In this document: piece after piece, positions 35,557-46,200 of the stretch
Layout: each line of letters opens with the position of its first letter
Numbering within the stretch: position 1 is the first letter of the stretch
Source of the DNA: Micromonospora pisi
GTDB taxonomy: Bacteria; Actinomycetota; Actinomycetes; Mycobacteriales; Micromonosporaceae
Assembly (NCBI RefSeq): GCF_003633685.1
Contig: NZ_RBKT01000001.1
Coordinates: 1,116,001 to 1,180,000, forward strand
Length of the DNA: 64,000 nucleotides
Direction of reading: 5' to 3'
Program-made: the position numbers and the translations under genes
The notes under the pieces: model-generated
Told to the model about the DNA's origin: nothing
What the model saw: the letters and a program-made list of their open reading frames with translations, nothing else
The model's database searches: none

Positions 35557-36276
35557 ATGACCCGCAAACGTGATCGCCTAGACGAATACGTTCGGCAGGT
35601 GACCCAGCTCGACGATGACAGGGCCGCGACGCTCGCCGATTCCACCGCCAGACAGGCCCTGTTCAACAAGATCACTCGTATGCACACCTACGGCCAGCCG
35701 GAATCTCCCCGCCCGTCTGCCCGCCGCCCCATCCGGTTGGTGGCCGTCGCGGCGGGCATTGTCGTCGTAGCCATGGCGGTGCTCGCCTCGACCGGCGTGC
35801 TCGGCTGGCGCAACCAGCCACCGCCGACGGCGTCCAACCCCACCCAGACAAGCGAGCAGACGCAAGCTCCCGAACGGCAGGGCGACGCCTTCGGAGCTGA
35901 GGTTGAGGCGTCCTGCGTCGAGCAGTACAGCCCGCAGACGGTGGCAGCTCGCCCGTTCGCTTTCGACGGCACCGTGCTCAGCATCGCCGAGCGGTCATCC
36001 GCACGCGTCGAGAGCGACCCCTACGTGTCGGTGACCTTCACTGTCACCCGCTGGTTCCGCGGCGGTCACGGCGACCGGGTCACCGTCGCGATGTTCCCGC
36101 CCGACGTGCACACCTCTGTGGGCAATGCCAGCTACACGATCGGCTCTCGACTCCTCGTCTCGGGCGCGGACCGCTGGGGCAACGCTCAGCTGAGTAATCC
36201 GATCGCGTGGGCATGTGGCTTCACCCGCTGGTACAACCAGGCCGATGCGCAGGTCTGGCGAGAGGCATTTCGCTGA
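35557..36276 (+). CDS. Membrane-anchored protein, probable former sigma-factor partner
   Basis: A 239-residue protein with AGGGAG upstream and a single membrane span near residues 60-80 (LVAVAAGIVVVAMAVLA), then an extracellular domain (FDGTVLSIAERSSARVE, WFRGGHGDRVTVAMFPP) of a type seen in secreted actinobacterial proteins. It directly follows the sigma-factor tail, the usual place for a regulated or anti-sigma-linked gene. No zinc-binding anti-sigma HxxxCxxC motif is seen, so a true anti-sigma role is not shown. Confidence 0.65.
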   Translation: MTRKRDRLDEYVRQVTQLDDDRAATLADSTARQALFNKITRMHTYGQPESPRPSARRPIRLVAVAAGIVVVAMAVLASTGVLGWRNQPPPTASNPTQTSEQTQAPERQGDAFGAEVEASCVEQYSPQTVAARPFAFDGTVLSIAERSSARVESDPYVSVTFTVTRWFRGGHGDRVTVAMFPPDVHTSVGNASYTIGSRLLVSGADRWGNAQLSNPIAWACGFTRWYNQADAQVWREAFR

Positions 36277-36369
36277 CGGACGTGGAGGTGTCGGCATCAC
36301 CGAGCCGATCCATGAGGTGCCATTGCGTTAAGGGATCGACGGACGCGGTAACCCGCGTCGGGTCCGAGG

Positions 36370-36478
36370 TCAGATCGCCAGGACGAGGTCGGCGAACGCC
36401 GCAGACACGCACGTTGCCGGCGGGCGTCGATGGCGAGTTCGTAGTGTCCGCGGCGGAGGTTCTGCGTGAACGCGTGTC
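36370..36478 (-). pseudogene. IS6/IS240-like transposase tail
   Basis: The minus strand gives FTQNLRRGHYELAIDA and, one frame over, SAAFADLVLAI then stop, which together match the C-terminus of IS6/IS240-like DDE transposases (pattern FVQNLRRGHYEL...RVAAAFTELA). Only about 35 residues survive. Confidence 0.5.
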
Positions 36479-36522
36479 CGGCGATGATCGATCGAGGACT
36501 TCCCGCAGCCTACGATCGGGGG

Positions 36523-38346
36523 GTGCCCCTGGCGTCGACAGCGCAGACCGCAAGCCGCGACAGCGACCGCGATCACTCGGGCGGTCCGGCGACCGACCCA
36601 CCCGACGGTCCCACGGCGAGTTCCACCGTGACCGATCCGGGGCTGCCCGGCGGCCGCGGCCTGCCCGCTATCCTGCGGCGCCGGCTGGTCCCGCTCGACA
36701 CCCGACTGGATCCGTACTCGTGGCCCGCCACGCTCGCCGTGGTGGCCATCGCCGCCGTGCTGCGGCTGGTCGGACTGAGTCACCCCAAGGGCAAGATCTT
36801 CGACGAGCTCTACTACGCCAAGGACGCCTGGGGCCTGGTCAGCAAGGGCGTCGAGTGGAACTACAAGGACAACGTCGCGTCGTTCGTGGTCCACCCGCCA
36901 CTGGGCAAGTGGATGATCGGGATCGGCGAGTGGGCGTTCGGCTACTACGACGTCGACGGCAACGTCGTGGCCGCCGGGCACATCGTCACCACCTCGCCCG
37001 AGTTCGGCTGGCGCTTCTCCGCGGCCATCATCGGCACGCTATCGGTCCTGCTCATGGTGCGGATCGCCCGCCGACTGTTCGGGTCGACCGTGCTCGGCTG
37101 CGCCGCCGGCCTGCTGCTCGCCCTCGACGGGTTCCACCTGGTGCTCTCCCGCACCGCCCTGCTCGACATCTTCCTGCTCTTCTTCGTCTTCGCCGCGTTC
37201 GCCGCGCTGGTCGTCGACCGGGACCACCGGCGCCGGCGCTGGCTGAACGCGATCGAGGCGGGACTCGACCCGAGCCGCCTCGGGCGCGCCGGTCGGCTGC
37301 CGTTCCGGTTGCCCGACAGCGTGCCGTGGTGGCGGCTACTCGCCGCCGTGCTGCTCGGCTGCGCGCTCGGAGTCAAGTGGAGCGCGCTCTACTTCGTACC
37401 GGCATTCGCCCTGCTGGTGATCTTCTGGGAGGTCGGTGCCCGTCACTCGGCCGGCGTACGCCGGCCCTGGCGGGACGCCCTGATCGGCGAGATCGGCTGG
37501 CTGGCCCTGGCCGGTGTACTGATGGTGCTCACCTACCTCGCCACCTGGTCGGGCTGGTTCCTGACCGACCACGGCTACTACCGGCACTGGCTGGCCGACT
37601 CCGGGAAGACCGAATTGCCGGTCATCGGGGCGTTGCAGAACCTGTGGGAATACCACTCCCAGGCGTACAAATTCCACACCTCGCTAGTCGCGAAGCACCA
37701 ATACCAGTCGTGGCCGTGGCAGTGGCTGCTACTCGGCCGCCCGGTCGCGTTCTACTGGTCCTCGGATGGCAGTTGCGGCGCACCGAGCTGCGCCGCCGAG
37801 ATCCTGCTGCTCGGCACCCCGATCCTCTGGTGGTCCTTCCTGCCCGCGCTGGCCGCACTCGGCTGGCTCGGCATCGCCCGCCGCGACTGGCGGGCCGGGG
37901 CGATCCTGCTCTCCGTCGCCGCCGGACTGCTCCCCTGGTTCTGGTTCGCCTTCGACGGGCGGACGATGTTCTCCTTCTACGCGGCCCCAGCCCTGCCGTT
38001 CCTCATCCTCTCGGTGACCTACGTGCTCGGCGCGATCATCGGCCCGCCCCGGGCGCCCTCGCCGGCACGGTCCGTCGTGCGATCCCCGGCACCACCGGTT
38101 GACGGCACCACCACCGGACTGTCCGCCGACGAACGCTCCGACGAGACACTGCCCGCCGAGCTGTCGAGCCGGCCCCCGTCCGACGACGCCGGGGTGGACC
38201 GGCACACGGTCGGCGTCATCATTGCCGGGGCATACGTCCTGCTGGTGGCGCTCTGCTTCGCGTACTTCTACCCGACCTTCGTCGGCGAACTCCTCCCCTA
38301 CGCCAAATGGTCCGCCCGCATGTGGCTGGGCAGCCGCTGGATCTGA
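36523..38346 (+). CDS. Protein O-mannosyltransferase (GT39, Pmt family)
   Basis: A polytopic enzyme of about 607 residues that transfers mannose from polyprenyl-phosphate-mannose to secreted proteins at the outer face of the membrane. The GT39 opening motif is visible (IFDELYYAKDAWGLVSKGVEW, with the essential DE) and the HPPLGKWMIGIGEWAFGY loop follows. About ten hydrophobic spans come after, including LLALDGFHLVLSRTALLDIF and FDGRTMFSFYAAPALPFLIL. Two linkers are Arg/Pro-rich. I chose GTG 36523; an upstream GTG 36466 or ATG 36484 would add residues with poor codon bias. It belongs to the core genome and looks intact. Confidence 0.87.
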   Translation: MPLASTAQTASRDSDRDHSGGPATDPPDGPTASSTVTDPGLPGGRGLPAILRRRLVPLDTRLDPYSWPATLAVVAIAAVLRLVGLSHPKGKIFDELYYAKDAWGLVSKGVEWNYKDNVASFVVHPPLGKWMIGIGEWAFGYYDVDGNVVAAGHIVTTSPEFGWRFSAAIIGTLSVLLMVRIARRLFGSTVLGCAAGLLLALDGFHLVLSRTALLDIFLLFFVFAAFAALVVDRDHRRRRWLNAIEAGLDPSRLGRAGRLPFRLPDSVPWWRLLAAVLLGCALGVKWSALYFVPAFALLVIFWEVGARHSAGVRRPWRDALIGEIGWLALAGVLMVLTYLATWSGWFLTDHGYYRHWLADSGKTELPVIGALQNLWEYHSQAYKFHTSLVAKHQYQSWPWQWLLLGRPVAFYWSSDGSCGAPSCAAEILLLGTPILWWSFLPALAALGWLGIARRDWRAGAILLSVAAGLLPWFWFAFDGRTMFSFYAAPALPFLILSVTYVLGAIIGPPRAPSPARSVVRSPAPPVDGTTTGLSADERSDETLPAELSSRPPSDDAGVDRHTVGVIIAGAYVLLVALCFAYFYPTFVGELLPYAKWSARMWLGSRWI

Positions 38347-38368
38347 CTAACCACCTCCCCGTCGATCT

Positions 38369-38406
38369 AGTGCCTCGTCATGCAGCCCTGAACGGGTAAT
38401 CGGGGC
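38369..38406 (-). mobile_element. IS630 3' terminus, minus orientation
   Basis: The last 38 bp (GTGCCTCGTCATGCAGCC then GGTAATCGGGG) are the inverted match of the IS630 end at 39640-39681. It is separated from the Pmt stop by about 20 bp. Confidence 0.6.
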
Positions 38407-38409
38407 CGA

Positions 38410-39321
38410 TCAGGTACACGTGACATGGATCGTGGCCGAGTCGGAGGAGGGTGACGCGGGGAGCGTGTCGCTGCTGCTGGCCGTGTAGCGACCGGTGATG
38501 CTGTACTTACCGGGTGCGGTACGCGGCAGCTTGACCACCTGGTACAGCAGCGCCGTGGCCGCCATGGTGGTGGGCAGTACCATCGCATTCTCGGTTCCGA
38601 AGTCGGTACCGCTACCGCCGGCGGTGACCGTAAAGGTCCAGTGGACTCTGGCGCTTCTGATGAGGGTGCTCGGCCCCAAATAGAGGGTGCCGTTGAACAT
38701 AACCGTGGTCTCGCTGTCGCAGTGCCCTGTGTAGTCATTGCTGCCAGGAAGGGTGCCGACCTGGAGCGTCGGCAGCGCGGCACCGGTTGGTCTGCTGGGC
38801 GTGGGCTTGGCCGGTTGCTTGATCGGGGTCGTGCCCGGTCGCTTGATCGGGGTCGTGCCCGGTCGCTTGATCGGGGTGGTGCCCGGTTGCTTGGTCGGGG
38901 TTGTCGTAGCGGGGCTCCTAGCCGGGGGTGCGGCCGAGGGCGTGGTGACCGAGCCGGGGTTTTCCGCTCGCGTGCCGGCCAAGGGAGTCGTCGCACTCGG
39001 TCCGGCCGACGGCCCGGAGACCGGCGCCGTGGCGGGTACGATCGGCGACGAGTTCGGCACCTGCGGTGCGTACACCAAGAGGCCGGTCGACGCCGGCGAG
39101 GCCGACGGGGCGGTAACGACCCCAGCACCGATCACCCACGCCGCTGCCAGGCAGGCGGCGGCGATGACACCGCTGATGACTCGTTCGGCGCGACTTGTGA
39201 GGGCAGGCACTTGCACAGACCGGATCCGGACGGGATTCCGTATCACCGTAGCGGCGACCGCGACCACGCCGCCCAGCACGAGGAGCAGGGTCAGCAGCAA
39301 ACGCAGGTCCGATGCAGGCAT
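38410..39321 (-). CDS. Pro/Thr-rich cell-envelope protein with TTPIKRPG repeats
   Basis: A 303-residue protein. An N-terminal hydrophobic stretch (LRLLLTLLLVLGGVVAVAAT) and a second span (VISGVIAAACLAAAWVIGAG) anchor it. Then come about 110 residues rich in Pro, Thr and Ser, including three to four TTPIKRPG repeats, and a C-terminal extracellular domain of about 110 residues (NDYTGHCDSETTVMFNGTLY) with two Cys. The composition suits a wall-spanning anchor and possible O-mannosylation by the neighbouring Pmt. The gene is bounded by inverted IS630 ends. Family not recognised. Confidence 0.7.
   Translation of the reverse strand: MPASDLRLLLTLLLVLGGVVAVAATVIRNPVRIRSVQVPALTSRAERVISGVIAAACLAAAWVIGAGVVTAPSASPASTGLLVYAPQVPNSSPIVPATAPVSGPSAGPSATTPLAGTRAENPGSVTTPSAAPPARSPATTTPTKQPGTTPIKRPGTTPIKRPGTTPIKQPAKPTPSRPTGAALPTLQVGTLPGSNDYTGHCDSETTVMFNGTLYLGPSTLIRSARVHWTFTVTAGGSGTDFGTENAMVLPTTMAATALLYQVVKLPRTAPGKYSITGRYTASSSDTLPASPSSDSATIHVTCT
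38811..38905 (-). repeat. 24-bp tandem repeats in the Pro/Thr-rich gene
   Basis: Three to four copies of a 24-bp unit (core GGTCGCTTGATCGGGGTCGT) encode TTPIKRPG. Copy number is likely to vary between strains. Confidence 0.8.
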
Positions 39322-39401
39322 ACGAGTAGATCTTGGTGGCGCAGCCCGGTAACGAGGGCCGGGGCCACGTTGCTCTATCCGTCGCGAGTACCCCTTGATC
39401 C

Positions 39402-39465
39402 TGTACCGCTCGGAAAGTCGGTCACAGCTACGCGACCTGGGAGTATTCGTAGATCAGCCCGTTGA
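39402..39465 (-). mobile_element. 3' end fragment of an rve-type IS (copy 2)
   Basis: The terminus TGTACCGCTCGGAAAGTCGG (39402) and the encoded tail LNGLIYEYSQVA match the fragment at 11494-11573. It ends abruptly at an IS630 fragment. Confidence 0.6.
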
Positions 39466-39681
39466 GAACCTCTTTGAACTGGATCGAGGCCGAGTTCGCC
39501 GCCGCGCGCTACTTCGCGCTCAACGGCACCGACCACCGCACCCACGCCGAGCAGGACGCCGCCCTCGGCGACTACATCCGCTGGCGCAACCAGCGAGCAC
39601 GCCCGAAATCCGGATTCGCCACCAAATCCAAGATCCGCCACCCCGATTATCCGTCCAAGGCTGCACGACGAGGCACTAGGA
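39466..39681 (+). pseudogene. IS630-family transposase C-terminal fragment with IS end
   Basis: Encodes LNWIEAEFAAARYFALNGTD, then YIRWRNQRARPKSGF and KIRHPDYPSK, a classic IS630 C-terminus carrying the Glu of the DDE triad (WIEAEF). The DNA ends GGCTGCACGACGAGGCACTAG, an inverted match to 38366-38386. Confidence 0.75.
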
Positions 39682-40221
39682 GTGGGACCCGGCAATCTGA
39701 AAGAGAGCCATCATCAGTACGCCGGCGACCACCGCTATCCAGAAGTCCCGTTGCTTCGGAGCCGCGCGACCAGGGCCGCCTCCTCCCTTGGCCAGCTGTC
39801 TGTCAATAGCGCGAAAGCGAGCCTTGAGGACAACGATGTTCCAGAGCGACACACCGAATATCACCAGAAGAATCGTAAGTACCACCGGCAGCAGGACTCC
39901 GCCGCCACCAGGCAGCTCCGGCAATATGAACCCAGACAGAAGCAGAAGCACCAAACACGAGAACGATATGGCCACCCACGTCATCACGACCAAGCCCTGT
40001 ACGCCCCCGAGTTCACCGACGCTTACCTCCTCTCGGTTCGCTACCTTCTCGACACTTGCTGTGATGTCACCTTCGCTGCGCCGCATAATACGGTTGTACG
40101 CGCGACTCAACGCAACAGCTACCCAGTACTGGATGAGCGGCAATCTAAACCCTCCGACCCGAGATCGCACCAATGGTACATCAGCCAAAGACCTGCACCA
40201 GCCAAGGGTCCGACTGAGCAT
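39676..40221 (-). CDS. Small membrane protein overlapping the RHS gene: candidate immunity protein
   Basis: A 181-residue protein with three hydrophobic spans (LVVMTWVAISFSCLVLLLLSGF, VLLPVVLTILLVIFGVSLW, IAVVAGVLMMALFQIAG) and a cytosolic basic segment between the second and third. It begins within the last 41 bp of the RHS gene, or a little later at a GTG, and is AT-richer than the core genome. A small gene placed directly after an RHS toxin C-terminus is usually its immunity protein; a membrane location would suit a toxin that acts on the membrane. The assignment is from position only. Confidence 0.55.
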   Translation of the reverse strand: MLSRTLGWCRSLADVPLVRSRVGGFRLPLIQYWVAVALSRAYNRIMRRSEGDITASVEKVANREEVSVGELGGVQGLVVMTWVAISFSCLVLLLLSGFILPELPGGGGVLLPVVLTILLVIFGVSLWNIVVLKARFRAIDRQLAKGGGGPGRAAPKQRDFWIAVVAGVLMMALFQIAGSHS

Positions 40222-43200
40222 TCATAACGAAACCCGCAGTCTTGGCGCCAGCATTCGCCCATCCCCATTTCGTCGCACTGCTCATAGCGCGATCGCTAGC
40301 TACGCTTAGCGCCCTTCTCGACTGCCGAAGCTCAAACAGTGAGGATTTCGCCGCACCACCTGCCGCACCACCCTTCCGCGAAATGGTTTTCGCCGCCGCA
40401 AGTGCCCGTTGTGCGCCATCCGCAGTTGCCTTGGCAGCAGCAGCCGTGGCAAATTTATGTCCAGCGATTCCCTTGAACTTGTAGATCCCACCAAGAGACA
40501 CCCCGGCGAGACCCAACACCGCGGAGCCAGCATCCGCGAGTTTCTCATTAGTACTCGCCCCTTCTTCCACATCCTCCATGAACTTGTAGGCGGCATAACC
40601 AGTGGAAAGAGCATCAGCGATGTCTGCCGCCAAGATAATTCCTTCCACCGCAGCAGCCATACCAAAGGTGAGCACATCGACGCCCGGTATGAATGAGGTA
40701 GCGAGTGCCACTGTTGTGAGGACTGGGGCCACAGCGCTCACGACATCCATCGTCTTCTCGAACCAGTTTTTCTTCGGCTTATCAGACTCGCGCGGTTTGG
40801 CCGGCTCTTCGCCGGGTTTCCGCACGTGTAGCACTGGGCGACCCCAGTGGTTGAGGCCGACCTTGTTGTTGCTCCATCCGCCGAATGTTTGCGCGGCGTG
40901 TGAGCCCGGTGCCGCGGGGACGGCGTTGTCGCAGGAGTCGTAGACACTCCCGCTGCCGCATTCGGGGCGCAGCCCGCTGGCGTCACTCAGGGTGGTCGGG
41001 CTGTTGTTGCTGTACGAGTAGCCGTTCATCTGCTGCGGGTCGGTGACGTCGAGAACCTGGTCCACGGAGATGAAGCGTCCGAGGCTGGCGTCGTACTCGC
41101 GTGCTCCGAGGTGGGTAAGGCCGGTCTTGTCGTTGGTGCCGCCGACGAAGCCCTTGTCCATGGCGCTGGGCCAGGTGCCGGTGGTGGTGCCCCGGATCTC
41201 ACCGAACGGGGTGGTGCGGCGGCGGGCTACCGCCATATTCGTGTTGCTGATGGTGGCCTCGGCCGTACCGTGGTGGTCGCCGACCAGCCAGGAGAGGCCG
41301 GCGGCGGTGCGCATGGCGATGGTCGTGCCGGCGTGGCTGTAGTAGCGCGTGCCGGTGGCCGTTCCGCTCGTAGGCTTGCGGATCTCGCTGCCGTCGGGCA
41401 GGTAGAGGGTGGCACCGCCCGGGTCACGGCTGATGAGCCGGTCGCCGTCGGCGTCATAGAGGTAGCTGCTGGTGCCGGTCGAGTCGGCGACGGTGGCGAG
41501 GTGGTCCTCGTTGTCCCAGGTCAGGGTCTGGCCGTTGGTGCCGCCGGGCCGGGTCTTCGTGTTGCCGCTGGCGTCGTAGGTGTAGTTGTCGGTCCGGCTG
41601 CCGGCTCCGGTCGTGACGACCTGGGTGACCGCGTGCGGCTTCGACCCGGCCGCCCCGCCCTGTGCCGGGTAGGTGTAGGTACGGGTGGTGTTGGTAGCCG
41701 CGTGCCGGGTGTCGGTCAGGCGGTTTCCGACGGCGTCGTAGGTGTAGGACTGCCAGTAGGGTGCTGGTCCACCGAGGCCAGCAACACTGCGAGTCTGCGG
41801 GTTGCAGTCACCGTTGCCCGGCGTCCACGCCTCACCGAGCCGGCGCAGGTAGTCGTAGCCGAAGCACTGGACGTCCGCAGTCTGACCGCTATTCGGGGTG
41901 TCGGCGATCTTCGTGATGTTGCCGGCGTCGTCGTAGCTGTAGGTGTTATTGAAGATCTCGGGCTTGAGTTCGGGTAGGGCGCTGGTGTTCGTCACCCGGC
42001 CCGTCGGTTCGTCGATCGTGGAGGTGACCCAGGTTCGGAAGCCCTCATCTCCGAGCACGCGCTGGGTGAGCTGTCCGAGCTTGTTGTAGGTAACGTCGTA
42101 GGTGTAGGTCTGCTGGGCAGAGATGACGTCGTCGGGCGCGCCGACGTCGGTGTACGTGTAGGTGAGCTTTTCGCTCGGTAGATCCGCCTGGGCCGGGAGG
42201 GTGGCCGAGGCGACCTGCCCGTCCGGGCGGTAGGTGGTGGCGTACGTGTAGGTGCAGGGCGTGGTGCCGCCGGCGGCGCAGAGTCCGCTCTCAGCGGCGG
42301 GAAGCGTCAGTTTGCTGCCGGTGGGGCGGCTGGCGGTGTCGTAGCCGACGGTCTCGTTGACGTAGGCGTTGGTCGACCCGGCCGGTTCGTAGCGGACCGA
42401 CTTGGTCAGGTGCCCGATTCCGTTGGTCAGGGTGTCGTAAACCCACTCTGCCCGCTTGTTCCCGGTCACTGAGCCGTCCCGCGTCGATGTCTTTCGGCCC
42501 AGCTTGTCGTAGGTGTAGGCGATGGTCACGTTGCGGGCGTCGGTGGTGGTGAGCAGCTGCCCGGCGAGGTCGTAGGTGGAGGTGCTGACGCCCTTGTCGG
42601 GGTCCTCGTCTTTGATTTTGCGGCCGAGTTGGTCGTAGCTGTAGCGCCAGGTGTTGCCGGCTGGATCGGTGACTGCGGCCAGTTCGTTCCGGTCGGTGTA
42701 GGTGTAGGCGGTGCGGTCGAAGGTGGCCGGGTTGTCGCTGCCGACGTTGGTCGGGTCCTTGTACTGGCGCAGCTCGGTGGCCCGCCCCATGGCGTCGAGG
42801 ATCGTCGTGGTGGCGGTGCCACCCTTCGGGGGGACGACGCTGGTCCGGTCTCCGCCGTAGGAGGTGGTGGTTCGCCACTTTTCGGTGGAGCCGGTCATGA
42901 GGATCGCGTTGGTGAGCCTCCCAGCGCCGTCGTATACGTTCCGGGTGACCGCTGGGATCGCTGGCGTGCCCGCGCCGGCTACCAGGGTGGTGTTCGGTGC
43001 GGTGTTGCTGGTGTCGTAGTAGGGGTTCGATGTCCAGTCGACCAGCCCGCGGGAGTCGTACACGGTGTCGGTCAGCAGTCGTCCGCCGCCGTGGGCCTGG
43101 GTCTGGGTCTGTCGTTGCCGCAGTAGCCCGTCGTAGAGCGTGATTTCGGTCTGGTAGGCCGCCGAGGTGCTGGGCAGCAGCGTCTTGGTAGTCACCGCGC

Positions 43201-46200
43201 TCGGGGCATTGTTCCGCACCAGGTAGCTGAATTGGCTGTTGGGTGTGGTCGCGTTCGTGGCCTTGGGACGGCCGGGCAGCCACACCGCGAGCATGCGTCC
43301 GAGTCCGTCATAAGTCAGGTCGGTACGGGCGTTGTTGGGGTCGACCGTGGTCGCCGGCACGTTCCACGCGGTCACATATGTCGTGGTGGCCGTTTGGCCG
43401 AGTGGGTTCGTGACGGTGACACTGTTGACCGGGCCCCCGCTCGCCGGGGTGTAGGCGGTCGCGATCCGCTGGTCAAGCGCGTCGTAGGTCTCGGTGGTCC
43501 GGCCGTTCGCGTCGTACGTCGAGTGGGCGGTGGTCACCCAATTCGGGGTGGTGCCGGACCAGGAGCCAATCTGTTCGACCTTGGCGGCGTCGCCCTTGAC
43601 CGGCAGGTAGGTGTCCCAGTTGTTGCCCTGCGCGTCGTAGGTGATCCGGTTGGAGGTGAGCATGTCGCCGGGCAGGGTCGGCGTGGCCGCACAGCCGACC
43701 CCTACCGTCTCGGTCCGCTTGATCCGGTTGAGCATCCAGTTGGCGGTGTTCCGCGCGTACCAGGTTCGGATGCACTGGTCGTCGGCCGTGGTTGCCTCGT
43801 CACCGAGGTCGTCGACCTGAACGGGCAGGTTGTCGGCGTTGAAGCTCGTGACGTTCTTGGTCCACCGCATGCTGCCGTTCGGGAGCGCGGTGCGCTCCCG
43901 GGTGGTCCCGGTGTTGGTCATCCATGCCTTCAACGGGCCGGACGTCGCGGTAGGGCCCTGGATGGAGGGGTCGTGGATCGATCCGGAGAGGATCGTTCCG
44001 CCAGTCGCGGCCGACCAGACGATTTCCTCTCGGAGAAAGCCGGAGAGTGCTTCGTGGTCTTCGACCTTGGTGCCCTGCGAGTCGGTGAACCACACATCCC
44101 GTACGCCGCTCGGCTGCTTGTCTCCGTCCATCCCCCGGAGGAAGAAGTACTCGGTGGTGGTCTGCGGTCCGGATTCCAGTCCTTGGCGCACCCGTACGTC
44201 CTGGTAACCACGGAAGTCGCCCCAGGTGCGCTTCTTCTCCGCCACGAGCTCGGAGTCGTCGTAATGCCAGGCCGGTGTACCGATGTAGTCGTAGTTGGTT
44301 TGCTCGTGGCTGAACCCACCGGTGTTGTCGTACACGTCGATCCGGTTCACCACGTACTTGTGGAACCAGTCCAGGGTCGGTTCCTCGCCCTGGGGGGCGT
44401 AGTACTGCGGGAAGCACCGTTTGCCGTTGGCTGACGGCGACGGCAGGGTGCTGCGGGTGCATTCGGTCGGCGAGTAGGTGACCGCGATCTGCGCTCCGGA
44501 CTCGGTGGTGATCGTGTTGATCCGGAAGCGGAACAGGTTGGAGCGGCCGTCGGCTGGCCCGTCGACCCGGTTTGCCGGTGCCTCGGCGCCCGGGTCGAAT
44601 ACCACCTCTGGGTCGGAGGCCTCGGCACCGCCCGCGCTGGTCACCTTTCCGGTGTGGGTGATCCCGGCGAGCCACATCGGCTTGCCCTCGTTGCTGCCCG
44701 TTTGCAGGTAGGTGTGGCGCAGGGTCCACCATTCGACTTCGTTGTAGGTGGAGCCGGAGCCCGAGTACACCTGGGCGCGGATCCGGGACAGCCGCTTCTG
44801 TGTCCAGAACGTCGGCGATGTCTGGTCGGTGCAGGGTGCCGCCTTGCAGTACTGGTCCCACGGGGTGTCCGGCCACGACACCGTGACGGGGTCGGTCCCG
44901 GAGAAGCAGTTGGTGTCGCACCGGTCGGCCACGTCGAAGAGGACCTGGGCGGTGGCGTGGGTGGTCGCGGGGGCGTCGATGCGGTTGCCGTACTCGACCC
45001 GGGACAGCCAACCACCCCGGTCGTACGCGGTCCGTTTCGTCGGGTCGCCTTCGCGGCCGTACGCGCCTGCCTCCTTCTCGTAGAAGTAGGTCATCGTGTT
45101 GCCGTGCGGGTCGACCACCTGGTCGAGGTTCCACCGCCAGCCCTGTGTCTGACGGGAAGCGGCGAAGTCTCCGGCTACGTAGCCGGGCTCACCCGGGTGG
45201 TTGCCGTACACCGGCTCGGTCCAGACCGAGTTGGTCGGCGTGCTCGCGGAGGCACCGCCCGGGGCGAGGTTACGGCCGAAGAAGTACTGGGTGCCGTCGA
45301 CCGTGGTGACCTTCCAGTACTCCCCGTCCGTGTCGCCGTTGCCCAGCGTGGTGTCCTTCAGCAACTCGATCCGGGACCCGTCGTCGGAGACGCCCTTCCA
45401 GGTGTTCCCGGCCGACTTGACCAGTTCGGTGGAGCGGCCGTTCAGCGAGATCGTGGCGTTGCCCTCGGGCTTGGCCCAGCACTGGTCTCCGCCGCTGACG
45501 CTTTTGTTGTTCGGGTCGACACCGTTCACCGCGTCCTTGTCGTCCGCGCAGCCCTTGTACTGCCGCTCGATGTATCCCGGCCACAGGTCCCAGCCGTCGC
45601 CGATCCACGACCCCTGAGTGTTGGTACCGCCGGTGCGACCGTCGACGCTGCTCGACGAGTACGACAGTCCGAGAGATGGTTCCGGTCCGCCGATCGCCGG
45701 CACTGCCCGCAGCGGGTACGACCACGCGAAGGCACCCGTCTGTTGCGACACCTGCCAACTGCTCGCTGGACTCAGACTCGTCGCGCTGTAGTCCCCGTTG
45801 TCACCGGACGCTCCTGCGGTGACCGCCAGCGAAGTTGTCGTCCCGTCTGCGGCGAGTGGCACGCTGGCCGACACGGTGCTGGTCGCCGGGTCGTTGGTGC
45901 TCGCCAGCGGCTTGCCTCCCGGTACGGTCACCACATGCAGCCGGGAGGACCAGTCTCCGCCGTAGGCGCCGGCAAAGCCCGAGTAGTCCACGTGCAGGTC
46001 CACGACGCCGGATCCACGTACGCCATCTGATCGACGAACCTTGAGTAGCAGGCCTGACACACCGGCCGCTGTCGCGGCGTTCCGGTCGGCTACCTCCACG
46101 CTGACGCGGTTCACCACCGTCGCTGGGGCGCCGGTCGACCGCAGCATGTCCTGCCCTACCGGAGTTGGCGTCCTCGCCACCCACACCGGTAATCCGTCGG

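Noticed and set aside
36207-38102. 631-codon frame overlapping pmt
   Set aside because: Plus-one shadow of the mannosyltransferase gene; composition is almost only Arg/Pro/Ala/Gly.
44654-46030. 458-codon frame opposite the RHS gene, and similar ones at 41.1, 43.2 and 47.0 kb
   Set aside because: Antisense shadows of YD-repeat or LamG coding DNA without start signals.
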